From NCBI GenBank assembly GCA_036732565.1, contig DAINCF010000149.1, positions 1 to 14,381 of the forward strand: a stretch of DNA of 14,381 nucleotides. Reading direction: 5' to 3'. Origin of the DNA: JAIVJN01 sp036732565. Its GTDB lineage: Bacteria > Acidobacteriota > Vicinamibacteria > Vicinamibacterales > UBA2999. The position numbers were made by a program, and so were the translations under genes. Below are positions 7,295 to 14,077 of the stretch, piece by piece. Positions within the stretch are counted from its first letter, which is position 1, and every line of letters starts with the position of its first letter. Under the pieces are notes generated by a model. It made no database searches. It saw only the letters and a list, made by a program, of their open reading frames with translations, and was not told the DNA's origin.

Positions 7295-8083
7295 ATGGGG
7301 CACATGGAATTGACGACCTTTCACGTGGACGCCTTCGCAGACCGACTCTTCGCCGGAAACCCGGCGGCCGTCTGTCCATTGGAGACATGGCTGCCCGACG
7401 CATCGATGCAGGCGATTGCGGCCGAGAACAACCTGTCCGAGACGGCGTTCTTCGTCCCGAGCACGGACGGCTACGACCTGCGGTGGTTTACGCCCGCGGT
7501 CGAGACGGATCTCTGCGGTCATGCGACGTTGGCGTCCGCGTTCGTCATCATGACGCGTCTTTCGCCAGCGGCGTCCGAGCTGCGCTTCCACACCCGCAGC
7601 GGCCTGCTGACCGTGACCCGCGACGGGGAGCGGCTGGCGCTCGACCTGCCGGCGCAACCTCCGACGCCGTGCACGATGCCCGACCGCTTCGTCGCCGCCC
7701 TCGGTCGCCCGCCGCAGCAGATCCTGGGCGCGGTCAAATACCTCGCGGTGTACAACACCGCCGCGGAGGTCGCGGCGTTGAAGCCAGACTTCTCGGCGCT
7801 GTCCGCCATCGATCGCGACGGCGTGATCGCAACCGCACCGGGCGAGGACTGCGATTTCGTGTCACGCTACTTCGCTCCGCACGCGGGCATCCCTGAGGAT
7901 CCGGTCACCGGATCCGCCCACTGCACCCTCGTGCCGTATTGGGCCGCGCGCCTGGGCAAGACCACGCTGCACGCCCGTCAGATCTCACGGCGCAGCGGCG
8001 AGCTCTACTGCGAGCTGCGCGGCGATCGCGTCCGGGTCGCGGGTCGCGCCGTGCTGTATGCCGAAGGCCGTATTTACCTGTGA
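7295..8083 (+). CDS. PhzF family isomerase-like protein
   Basis: A 262-residue member of the PhzF/diaminopimelate epimerase-fold family, small cytoplasmic enzymes that move protons or isomerise small molecules. PhzF itself isomerises 2,3-dihydro-3-hydroxyanthranilate, but no other phenazine gene is here, so that pathway is not implied. Family motifs are complete: VDAFADRLFAGNPAAV (11-26), NNLSETAFF (45-53) with E49 in the catalytic Glu position, WFTPAVETDLCGHATLA (64-80) and FVSRYFAPHAGIPEDPVTGSAHC (188-210). Length is normal to slightly short. Two starts are possible. The ATG at 7295 has GGGA 4 nt upstream; the ATG at 7304 gives MELTTFHVDAF, closer to the usual family N-terminus. The stop lies in the first copy of a short tandem duplication that precedes the aminotransferase gene. 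The gene is probably controlled by the divergent MocR regulator. Substrate unknown. Confidence 0.93.
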   Translation: MGHMELTTFHVDAFADRLFAGNPAAVCPLETWLPDASMQAIAAENNLSETAFFVPSTDGYDLRWFTPAVETDLCGHATLASAFVIMTRLSPAASELRFHTRSGLLTVTRDGERLALDLPAQPPTPCTMPDRFVAALGRPPQQILGAVKYLAVYNTAAEVAALKPDFSALSAIDRDGVIATAPGEDCDFVSRYFAPHAGIPEDPVTGSAHCTLVPYWAARLGKTTLHARQISRRSGELYCELRGDRVRVAGRAVLYAEGRIYL

Positions 8084-8111
8084 GTGACGCCTTATACCTG
8101 TGAGTGATGCC
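8075..8111 (+). repeat. Tandem 17-bp duplication at the phzF/aminotransferase junction
   Basis: TACCTGTGAGTGACGCC (8075-8091) is repeated as TACCTGTGAGTGATGCC (8095-8111), one mismatch, period 20 bp. The first copy contains the phzF stop. The second contains the GTG start of the aminotransferase. In a single copy the two would overlap as GTGA. The first copy still spells GTG-AGT-GAC-GCC but runs into a TGA after seven codons, so the duplication has separated the genes by 16 bp. The preceding bases also create TTATACCTGT (8092-8101), an exact match to 7251-7260 in the divergent operator region. Confidence 0.8.
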
Positions 8112-9371
8112 ATGACCGAGCACACTGCATTCGAGTGGGACGATGCCTATGCCTCGCGCGCGGGCCGGATGCGCGCGTCCGAGATCCGCGAGCTCCTCAA
8201 GGTGCTCGAGCAGCCCGACATCATCTCCTTCGCCGGTGGCATTCCCGATCCCGCGCTGTTCCCCACCGACGTGGTCCACGAGGCGTGCTCGACGATCCTG
8301 ACGAGCACGGAGCTCGGGCGTCAGTCCCTCCAGTACTCGGCCACCGAAGGCTACCCGCGGTTGCGGCGCTGGATCGTGGAGCACATGCTCCGGCGCGGTG
8401 TCCCCTGCGACATCGAGAACTTGGTGATCACGTCCGGATCGCAGCAAGGGCTGGACTTCCTCGGGAAGCTGCTCGTGTCTCCCGGCGACACGGCGCTGGT
8501 GACGAGGCCGACGTATCTGGGTGCGCTTCAGGCGTTCAACGCCTACGAGCCGCGCTACGACACCCTGCACATCGGTGATGACGCAACGAAGGCCGCGGAC
8601 TATCGGCGTGCGGCCAACGGGGGGCGCATCGGGTTCGCGTACGTCGTGCCGGATTTCGCCAATCCGTCCGGCGAGACCGTCGCCGCCCGCGATCGGGAGC
8701 GCCTGCTGGACCTCGTCGACACGCTCGCCGTTCCGCTCATCGAGGATGCGGCCTACGAAGCGCTGCGCTTCGACGGTGAACCGGTGCCGGCGTGCCTCGC
8801 GATCGACGTCGAGCGCCGCGGGCACATCGATCGCAGCCGCGTCATCTACTGCGGCACCTTCTCCAAGACGATCTCGCCGGGGTTGCGCGTCGGCTGGATC
8901 TGCGCCGCGCGGGAGGTGATTCAGAAGATTGTGCTCGTCAAGCAAGGCGCCGATCTGCACAGCGCGTCGCTCAATCAGATGGTGATGCACCGCGTGGCGC
9001 AGGCCGTCTACGACGAGCAGGTTCGGAAGATCGTGGCCGCGTACTCGAAGCGGCGGGATGTCATGCTCGCGGCACTGCAGCGTCACATGCCGGAGGGCGT
9101 CACGTGGACGCGCCCCGAGGGTGGCATGTTCGTCTGGGTCACGCTCCCGGAGGTCGTGAACGGCGCCCACTTGCTCGCCGCCGCGCTGCGCGACGAGCGT
9201 GTCGCGTTCGTGCCCGGTGGGGCGTTCTTCGCCGACGGTGGTGGGAAGAACACGATGCGACTGAACTACTCGCTGCCGTCGGAGGCGGTCATCGACGAGG
9301 GCGTGCAGCGCCTCGGCCGCCTGGTCGTGCGCCAGATCGCGGCCGCCGTGGGTTCGCCGACACCTGCCTGA
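8100..9371 (+). CDS. PLP-dependent class I/II aminotransferase (2-aminoadipate aminotransferase-like)
   Basis: A 423-residue cytoplasmic fold-type I transaminase resembling LysN/Aro8-type enzymes that act on 2-aminoadipate, aromatic or branched-chain amino acids. The motifs are FAGGIPDPALFP (44-55), TSGSQQGLDF (111-120), RPTYLGALQAF (136-146), PDFANPSG (184-191) with N188, IEDAAYEALRF (214-224) with D216 and Y219, Schiff-base K256 in CGTFSK, PGLRVGW (260-266), and MRLNYS near the C-terminus for the substrate carboxylate. It has no DNA-binding domain, unlike the related MocR regulator on the other side of phzF. The start is GTG at 8100 (MSDAMTEHT); ATG at 8112 is an alternative. Neither has a Shine-Dalgarno, so coupling to phzF is likely. 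Its 3' end overlaps the convergent DUF1801 gene by 83 bp. It probably works on the same pathway as PhzF; specificity cannot be read from sequence. Confidence 0.93.
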   Translation: MSDAMTEHTAFEWDDAYASRAGRMRASEIRELLKVLEQPDIISFAGGIPDPALFPTDVVHEACSTILTSTELGRQSLQYSATEGYPRLRRWIVEHMLRRGVPCDIENLVITSGSQQGLDFLGKLLVSPGDTALVTRPTYLGALQAFNAYEPRYDTLHIGDDATKAADYRRAANGGRIGFAYVVPDFANPSGETVAARDRERLLDLVDTLAVPLIEDAAYEALRFDGEPVPACLAIDVERRGHIDRSRVIYCGTFSKTISPGLRVGWICAAREVIQKIVLVKQGADLHSASLNQMVMHRVAQAVYDEQVRKIVAAYSKRRDVMLAALQRHMPEGVTWTRPEGGMFVWVTLPEVVNGAHLLAAALRDERVAFVPGGAFFADGGGKNTMRLNYSLPSEAVIDEGVQRLGRLVVRQIAAAVGSPTPA

Positions 9372-9792
9372 TCAGCGTGTAGGACTTCCCCTTCGCGGGC
9401 ATCGGCACATCCGCGCGCGCGAGCGCCAGATCGATCAGCGCGCGCAGCTCGGGCTTCTCGAGATCGGCGACGTCCGTCAGCCTGACGCTGCGAACGACGT
9501 TGCCTTCACCCTTGAGCACGCGGTGCGGGTCGGGGAGTATCGCGCCCTGCAGGAAGCACAGGGTGACCCATTTCGGCCACACGATGATCGAGAAGATCGC
9601 ATCGGACGGGCGCTCGTTCGGGCCGAAGCCGATCACCAGGTTGTTGGCCTTGTCGTAGACGAATTCCACGGCTGACGGCATCAACCGGCGTAGCCATGCC
9701 CGCACGCCTTGCGCGCGCGAGGCAACCTCGGGATCGAACCGCGCGATGAATCCGCGAAGCTGCGCTTCGGGCGATGTCGTCGATTGACTCAT
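9289..9792 (-). CDS. DUF1801 domain protein
   Basis: A 167-residue cytoplasmic protein recognised by the DUF1801 (YdhG-like) pattern: an N-terminal helical segment LRGFIARFDPEVASRAQGVR, then EFVYDKANNLVIGFGP (43-58), the hydrophobic SIIVWPKWVTLCFLQGA (68-84) and the late KSYTLIRQVSA. Members are small, structurally known in part, and without an agreed function. The ATG at 9792 overlaps the TGA of the secreted NTR protein gene (ATGA), so translation is coupled although the two products act in different compartments. The last ~27 residues, rich in Arg, Pro and Gly, are encoded opposite the 3' end of the aminotransferase. They look like run-off coding beyond the conserved domain. Confidence 0.8.
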   Translation of the reverse strand: MSQSTTSPEAQLRGFIARFDPEVASRAQGVRAWLRRLMPSAVEFVYDKANNLVIGFGPNERPSDAIFSIIVWPKWVTLCFLQGAILPDPHRVLKGEGNVVRSVRLTDVADLEKPELRALIDLALARADVPMPAKGKSYTLIRQVSANPRRPRSGARPGGRGAARPRR

Positions 9793-11114
9793 GGAATGGG
9801 CAGCGTGATGACGAGCGACTCGTCGCTGGCGACGATCTCCACGCTGTGCACGAGGCGTCCGCGTCGGCTGAACGCGATCCGATATTGCGTGTCGGCAAAC
9901 AGATCCAGCGTGAAGCCCCCGTCTGCCGCGGTCTCCGCGCGGACGAGCCCGCGTACCGCACCACGCTCGCCAATCACTGCAGCCGTCACCTCCAACCCCG
10001 GCGCAGGGCTGTGATCGGCCCGCACGACGGTGCCGCGTGCACGTACCGGGATCAGGCGACGAACGACAATAGGAGCGACAAGAATGCTGTCACCGTCCTC
10101 CGGCACTTCGATCACAACCTCCCCGTGAGCGCTCCGGCCGTAGGTCAACGCGAATGCAGCCGCGCGCGAGGGTCCTCCGATTGCACCGACGCCAACCAGG
10201 TAGCGTCCAGGCGGTAGGTTCGGGATCGTGTAGCGGCCATCCCTATCGGTACTCGCGCCCACGCCCAAGAACTGATCCGTGGGAGTGCCCTCTGCCGCGA
10301 CAAGGTCTACAGACACGCCCGCAGCGGCGGTGCCGTCGTCATACCGCACAACGCCCTCGACGTGCGTCGCGCTCGGTGCCAGGATGTCGAGCACGGTACA
10401 CGCGTATGGTTCGTCCCGCATGGTCACGCGCGGCGGTCGGACGTCAACCGTGCGTCCGTCGGGCAGCTCAACGCTGACCGCGTACTCGCCTGCTGGAAGC
10501 GCGTCGAAACTGAATTGCCCATTCGACGCAGTTGTGGTCATTCGTTCGATCGGTCCTGTGATGGTGACGTGCACGGCAGCCACTGGCCGGGACTCGGGCT
10601 CGGTCCGACCAGCGTCTCCCGGGAGTGCCCACGGCCGCTGCGTCGCAATCGTGCCCCACAGCCGACCGCCGCGCGACGGCGCCGAGAGGCTCTGGATGTA
10701 CTCGCGAAGTCCGCCAGCCTGATCGAGAGGCTGAGTCTTGGCGCAGATACCGGTCCACATCCGGCCATCCTCGGCCTTTCGGTACCCGACAATCACGTAG
10801 CGCGTGCCGATGCGAAAGTCGTAGCCGCAATCTGCATCACCGTTGCCCGTCATCACCATGTCGACGGCCGGCCCCCTCAGGGCTTTGACGTCGCGAAGGT
10901 GCACAGCGCGTGGCCCGAAGGTGTACGAGCCGTCGGGGCGGGTGCGCGTGTTGATGTCAATGGAGGCCACCGTGCCTTCGAACACGGCGTCGCCGGTCGA
11001 GGCGGCGGGGCACGTCTCCGGTCCGACCAGACACGAGCAAGCAACCACTGTGGACGGATGCCACATGGTGATCAACAGCACGAGCAGGATGCCGGCTCGA
11101 TGATGGCAACTCAT
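9789..11114 (-). CDS. Secreted netrin/TIMP-like (NTR) domain protein with carboxypeptidase-regulatory/Cna-B-like repeats
   Basis: A 441-residue exported protein. A signal peptide of about 25 residues (LLVLLITMW core) ends in VVA just before C26-S27-C28, so the mature protein begins Cys-x-Cys like TIMP/netrin-type domains. The same residues also satisfy a lipobox, so lipid anchoring at C26 is possible. The NTR-like domain (26 to about 144) shows C35, a VFEGTV strand, CGYDFRIGTRYVIVGY (C96) and GICAKTQPL (C124). Three beta-sandwich repeats of the carboxypeptidase regulatory type follow: about 176-225 (NGQFSFDALPAGEYAVSV), 250-310 (DRDGRYTIPNLPPGRYLVGV) and 356-428 (DGGFTLDLFADTQYRIAF). Such domains are structural and adhesive, and no enzyme motif is seen. 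The ATG at 11114 is preferred because AAGG lies 6 nt upstream; a GTG directly before it (11117) is the alternative. It lies 61 bp downstream of the ABC permease on the same strand and is coupled to the DUF1801 gene. Confidence 0.82.
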   Translation of the reverse strand: MSCHHRAGILLVLLITMWHPSTVVACSCLVGPETCPAASTGDAVFEGTVASIDINTRTRPDGSYTFGPRAVHLRDVKALRGPAVDMVMTGNGDADCGYDFRIGTRYVIVGYRKAEDGRMWTGICAKTQPLDQAGGLREYIQSLSAPSRGGRLWGTIATQRPWALPGDAGRTEPESRPVAAVHVTITGPIERMTTTASNGQFSFDALPAGEYAVSVELPDGRTVDVRPPRVTMRDEPYACTVLDILAPSATHVEGVVRYDDGTAAAGVSVDLVAAEGTPTDQFLGVGASTDRDGRYTIPNLPPGRYLVGVGAIGGPSRAAAFALTYGRSAHGEVVIEVPEDGDSILVAPIVVRRLIPVRARGTVVRADHSPAPGLEVTAAVIGERGAVRGLVRAETAADGGFTLDLFADTQYRIAFSRRGRLVHSVEIVASDESLVITLPIP

Positions 11115-11124
11115 CACGGACCTT

Positions 11125-11144
11125 GGGCGGCTCGCGAGCCGCCC
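11125..11144. repeat. Perfect 20-bp palindrome between permease and NTR-protein genes
   Basis: GGGCGGCTCGCGAGCCGCCC is a perfect palindrome with no loop bases of its own. It lies just 5' of the AAGG ribosome site of the NTR-protein gene and 31 bp after the stop of the upstream permease. There is no T-run, so termination is doubtful; mRNA-end protection or a dispersed palindromic unit is more likely. A second small palindrome GCCT-AG-AGGC (11166-11175) lies directly beside the permease stop. The remainder of this gap shows nothing else. Confidence 0.7.
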
Positions 11145-11175
11145 TACACCTTCCTGCCGCTAAGCGCCTAGAGGC

Positions 11176-12555
11176 TTACTCGTGGCGGAGTGCGTCGATG
11201 GGATCCAGCTCGGATGCCCGTCTTGCAGGATAGTAGCCGAACCCGATGCCGACCGCGGCGGCGATGCCGAACGCCAAGGCGATGGTGGTGGCGGAGATCT
11301 CGGTCGGCCATTCGAGCAGCGACGTGAGGCCGCGGGCGCCGGCGATGCCGGCTGCAATCCCCGCCAGGCCACCCAGCAGGCTGAGCGCGAGCGCCTCGAC
11401 GAGGAACTGGAGCAGCACCTCGCGACGGCGTGCGCCGACGGCGAGGCGGAGGCCAATCTCCTTCGTCCGCTCCGTCACCGACACCAGCATGATCGTCATG
11501 ATGCCGATCCCGCCCACGACCAATGACACGCCGGCGATGCTGCCGAGCAAGGCGGTCATCGTCGTTCCCGCGCGGTTCACCGTGCCCGACATCTCCTCCA
11601 TCGTCGCGGAGTCGAGCTTGGACATGTTGGCGAGGGCGAACGCCGCAACTTCTGTGTAGAGCCCTTTCGTGACGTGCTGCGCGGCCAGCGTGCGCACGAC
11701 GAAGTCGTCCGCGGGGCCAAGACGTGCGCCTTGTCCTGCGGGAACGCCCGGGAGGACGGCCTTCTGCCCAGGCTTGAACCCCTTGAGATCCGTGCGCAGC
11801 GACGCGTGGCGGTCGCGCAGCAGCTTGGACACATCGTCGCCAACCTTGGTCGCGACGCCGGCCTCGGTGACGCCGATCGTGATGGTCTGCAGGTACGCGC
11901 GATCCGTGAGCGCCTGGAGGCTGGTCACGGGCACGAACACGCCTTCGTCCTGATCGCGATCGACGGCGCGCATCATGCCGACGACATCGAACGATCGTCC
12001 ATGAATGGTGACCTGCCGGCCGACCGGGTCGACACCCGACCCGAAGATCGAGGCCGACGCCAGCTGCCCCAACACCGCGACCGCGCGTGACGAGGTCACG
12101 TCTCGATCGCTGAAGCCTTCACCTTCCAGCCACGTCCATCCGTGAATCTCCGCCAGCTCCGGTCCCGTGCCCAGCACGAGTGCGAAGAGCCGTTGCGTCG
12201 GTGACGCGTCGACCCACGTGCGCGATCGCAACCCGCCGGCGACGTGCGTCACATCCGTCACGCGTCGAATCGCCTCTGCATCGTCGAGCGACAACGTCGA
12301 CGCCGAGCCCAGGCCGGTGGCGATGTTCATACTCTCGCCGCCGCGGATGAAATTCCCCGCCGAGACCTGCACGATGCTGGTGCCCGCCGACTTCAACGTG
12401 CGCTGCACCGATGCCCGCGCGCCATTCCCGACCGCGACCATCGCGATCACCGCCGCGACGCCGATGGTGACGCCCAGCATCGTGAGAATCGACCGCATCC
12501 GGTTGCGCGACAACGCCTGGAGTGCGATACGGCAGATAGCGAGAAGAAAGGTCAT
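11176..12555 (-). CDS. MacB-like ABC transporter permease (second of two)
   Basis: A 459-residue inner-membrane permease of the MacB/FtsX class, which uses ATP hydrolysis in the cytoplasm to drive movement of its periplasmic domain and export substrates or lipoproteins. TM1 is about 24-44 (ILTMLGVTIGVAAVIAMVAVG). A MacB periplasmic core domain spans about 45-330. The FtsX module follows, with three TM segments near 335-360, 383-408 and 423-443, the coupling stretch SVTERTKEIGLRLAVGARRREVL (359-381) and the closing motif YYPARRASELDPIDALRHE. The ATG at 12555 overlaps the TGA of the first permease (ATGA). A longer in-frame ORF upstream only reads through the neighbouring gene and was rejected. 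It is clearly paralogous to the first permease but lacks its acidic/histidine insert, so the two likely form a heterodimer with the shared ATPase. Substrate unknown. Confidence 0.93.
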   Translation of the reverse strand: MTFLLAICRIALQALSRNRMRSILTMLGVTIGVAAVIAMVAVGNGARASVQRTLKSAGTSIVQVSAGNFIRGGESMNIATGLGSASTLSLDDAEAIRRVTDVTHVAGGLRSRTWVDASPTQRLFALVLGTGPELAEIHGWTWLEGEGFSDRDVTSSRAVAVLGQLASASIFGSGVDPVGRQVTIHGRSFDVVGMMRAVDRDQDEGVFVPVTSLQALTDRAYLQTITIGVTEAGVATKVGDDVSKLLRDRHASLRTDLKGFKPGQKAVLPGVPAGQGARLGPADDFVVRTLAAQHVTKGLYTEVAAFALANMSKLDSATMEEMSGTVNRAGTTMTALLGSIAGVSLVVGGIGIMTIMLVSVTERTKEIGLRLAVGARRREVLLQFLVEALALSLLGGLAGIAAGIAGARGLTSLLEWPTEISATTIALAFGIAAAVGIGFGYYPARRASELDPIDALRHE

Positions 12556-14045
12556 TCGCGGCGCAGGGCGACGATGGGATCCAACGCGGCCGCGCGGCGC
12601 GCGGGGTACCAGCCGAAGAACACGCCGACGAGCGCGGCAACGCCGAACGAGATCAGGATGGCGGCCGGCGAGATGACGGTTGCCCAGCGCAGGGTGCTCG
12701 AGATGATCGCCGATGCCACGATGCCCAGCACGATGCCGGCCACCCCACCCGCGAGGCTGATCGCGACGGCCTCGAATAGGAACTGACGCATCACATCGCG
12801 GCTCCTGGCACCGACGGCCAGGCGCAGGCCGATCTCGCGCGTCCGCTCGGTGACCGACAGCAATGTGATGTTCATGATGCCGATGCCACCGACGAGCAGC
12901 GACACCGCCGCCACCGCGGCCAGCAGCCATCGCATCGTCCGGCTCGCGCGCTCGAGCGTGCCGGCCAGCTGCTCGAGCGTGACCTGCTCCAGCTCGCGCA
13001 CGTTGCCGGAGATCGCCGAGGCCACCGCCGGCGGCAGCCCGCCGGTTGCCACCGCACGCGTCGCCTGCGTGACGATGGTGAAGTCGTCGGGCTTCGCTTC
13101 GGCGATGCCGTGTCGTTGGCGCAGGAGCTCCGCCACCCGCTTCGCGACGAGGCTGACTTCGCCCGACGATGCCGCGGTGATCGTGATGTCGTTCAGCTTC
13201 GACAGGTTCAGCAGTCGATGGGTGGTCGTGAACGGCATGTACACCGCGTCGAACTCATCGTCGCCCGGCGCTGGACGGACGACCCAGCTGGCGCTGGTGA
13301 CGACGCCGACCACGTCGAAGGTCTGGTTCCACAACGTGATCTGACGGCCAACAGCGTCGACGTCCTTGCCGAACAGTTTCTCGGCGACCACCGAGCCGAG
13401 CACCAGCACCTCTTCGGCGCGGTCCTGTTCGCGCTGCGTGAAGAAACGTCCCGCAGTCAACGACCACGTGCGCTTGATGTCCAGGAGCTGCAAGTCGGTG
13501 CCGTGCATGCGCGTGAACCAGCGCTTGTCCCCCGCGTGCACGCGCGAGTTGGCGTGCACGCCGCATGCGACGTACTGCACGCCTGCCAGTTGGCGAATCG
13601 CTTCGGCATCCGCGAACGACAGCGTCGCCGCTGCGCCCAGGCCCGCTTCGAGATCGCCCAACCGCTGCCAGGCGAGCGGGTGGTCGTGCTTTTCCATCGG
13701 ATCGTCTTCGGGATGGAACGCGATGGGCACCACATCGAGCTCGAGCGGCATCGGCACGAGCTCGGGTACGGGAAGCACCAGGGTGTCACCGGCGTCGCCC
13801 TGATGCGCCACCGCGGCCCCGGAGTCTTCGGTCTTCGGCTTCCAGTTGCCGGCCTTGACCGCGATCTGGTTGAGTCCTGCCGCGCGCACCTGCTGTTCGA
13901 TCGATCGCTGCGCGCCGGCGCCGACGGCCATCATCGCCAGCACGGTCGCCACGCCCACCGTCACGCCGATCATGGTCAGCGCGGTCTGCAGCCGATTGCG
14001 CGTCAGGGCCTTCCAGGCGATGTCGACGAGCGCGGGTTTCCTCAT
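12552..14045 (-). CDS. MacB-like ABC transporter permease (first of two)
   Basis: A 497-residue inner-membrane permease of the MacB/FtsX class. TM1 is about 21-43 (ALTMIGVTVGVATVLAMMAV). The periplasmic core domain spans about 44-365. Three C-terminal TM segments lie near 373-397, 423-447 and 460-480, with SVTERTREIGLRLAVGARSRDVM (397-419) and the end motif WYPARRAAALDPIVALRRE. Compared with the second permease it carries about 50 extra residues after the first periplasmic strand (about 70-130). The insert is rich in Pro, Asp, Glu and His (HPEDDPMEKHDHP at 111-123). The ATG at 14045 has GAAGGA 5 nt upstream. That ribosome site directly abuts a hairpin repeat (14057-14077), which could tune translation. 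The ATPase stop is 32 bp upstream, and the second permease is ATGA-coupled downstream. Confidence 0.93.
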   Translation of the reverse strand: MRKPALVDIAWKALTRNRLQTALTMIGVTVGVATVLAMMAVGAGAQRSIEQQVRAAGLNQIAVKAGNWKPKTEDSGAAVAHQGDAGDTLVLPVPELVPMPLELDVVPIAFHPEDDPMEKHDHPLAWQRLGDLEAGLGAAATLSFADAEAIRQLAGVQYVACGVHANSRVHAGDKRWFTRMHGTDLQLLDIKRTWSLTAGRFFTQREQDRAEEVLVLGSVVAEKLFGKDVDAVGRQITLWNQTFDVVGVVTSASWVVRPAPGDDEFDAVYMPFTTTHRLLNLSKLNDITITAASSGEVSLVAKRVAELLRQRHGIAEAKPDDFTIVTQATRAVATGGLPPAVASAISGNVRELEQVTLEQLAGTLERASRTMRWLLAAVAAVSLLVGGIGIMNITLLSVTERTREIGLRLAVGARSRDVMRQFLFEAVAISLAGGVAGIVLGIVASAIISSTLRWATVISPAAILISFGVAALVGVFFGWYPARRAAALDPIVALRRE

Positions 14046-14056
14046 CGTGATCCTTC

Positions 14057-14077
14057 AGGCGGGTCTGAGTCCCGCCT
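14057..14077. repeat. Palindromic unit A at the ATPase/permease junction
   Basis: AGGCGGG (14057-14063), a 7-nt centre and CCCGCCT (14071-14077) form a stem between the ATPase stop codon (14078-14080) and the permease start. Read on the minus strand its flank GTAGAGGCGGG even supplies the TAG stop. It is the inverted counterpart of unit B. The hairpin directly touches the GAAGGA ribosome site of the permease gene. Confidence 0.75.

Noticed and set aside
7240..7305. Longer start for the MocR regulator at 7305
   Set aside because: The extra 22 residues do not resemble family N-termini and would cover the operator-like repeats and the start of the divergent phzF gene. MDTSVVVRHLG at 7239 fits better.
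7295..8083. Phenazine biosynthesis assignment for the PhzF-like gene
   Set aside because: PhzF-family proteins are widespread outside phenazine producers, and none of the other phenazine genes is in the window.
7905..9170. Minus-strand open frame of 421 codons opposite the aminotransferase
   Set aside because: The aminotransferase on the plus strand has a full set of family motifs. The antisense frame has no recognisable motif and an Arg/His/Asp-rich composition typical of shadows.
12556..12930. Longer start for the second permease at 12930
   Set aside because: The extension overlaps the first permease by about 380 bp and lacks membrane character. The ATG at 12555 gives a standard MacB-like N-terminus and an ATGA overlap.
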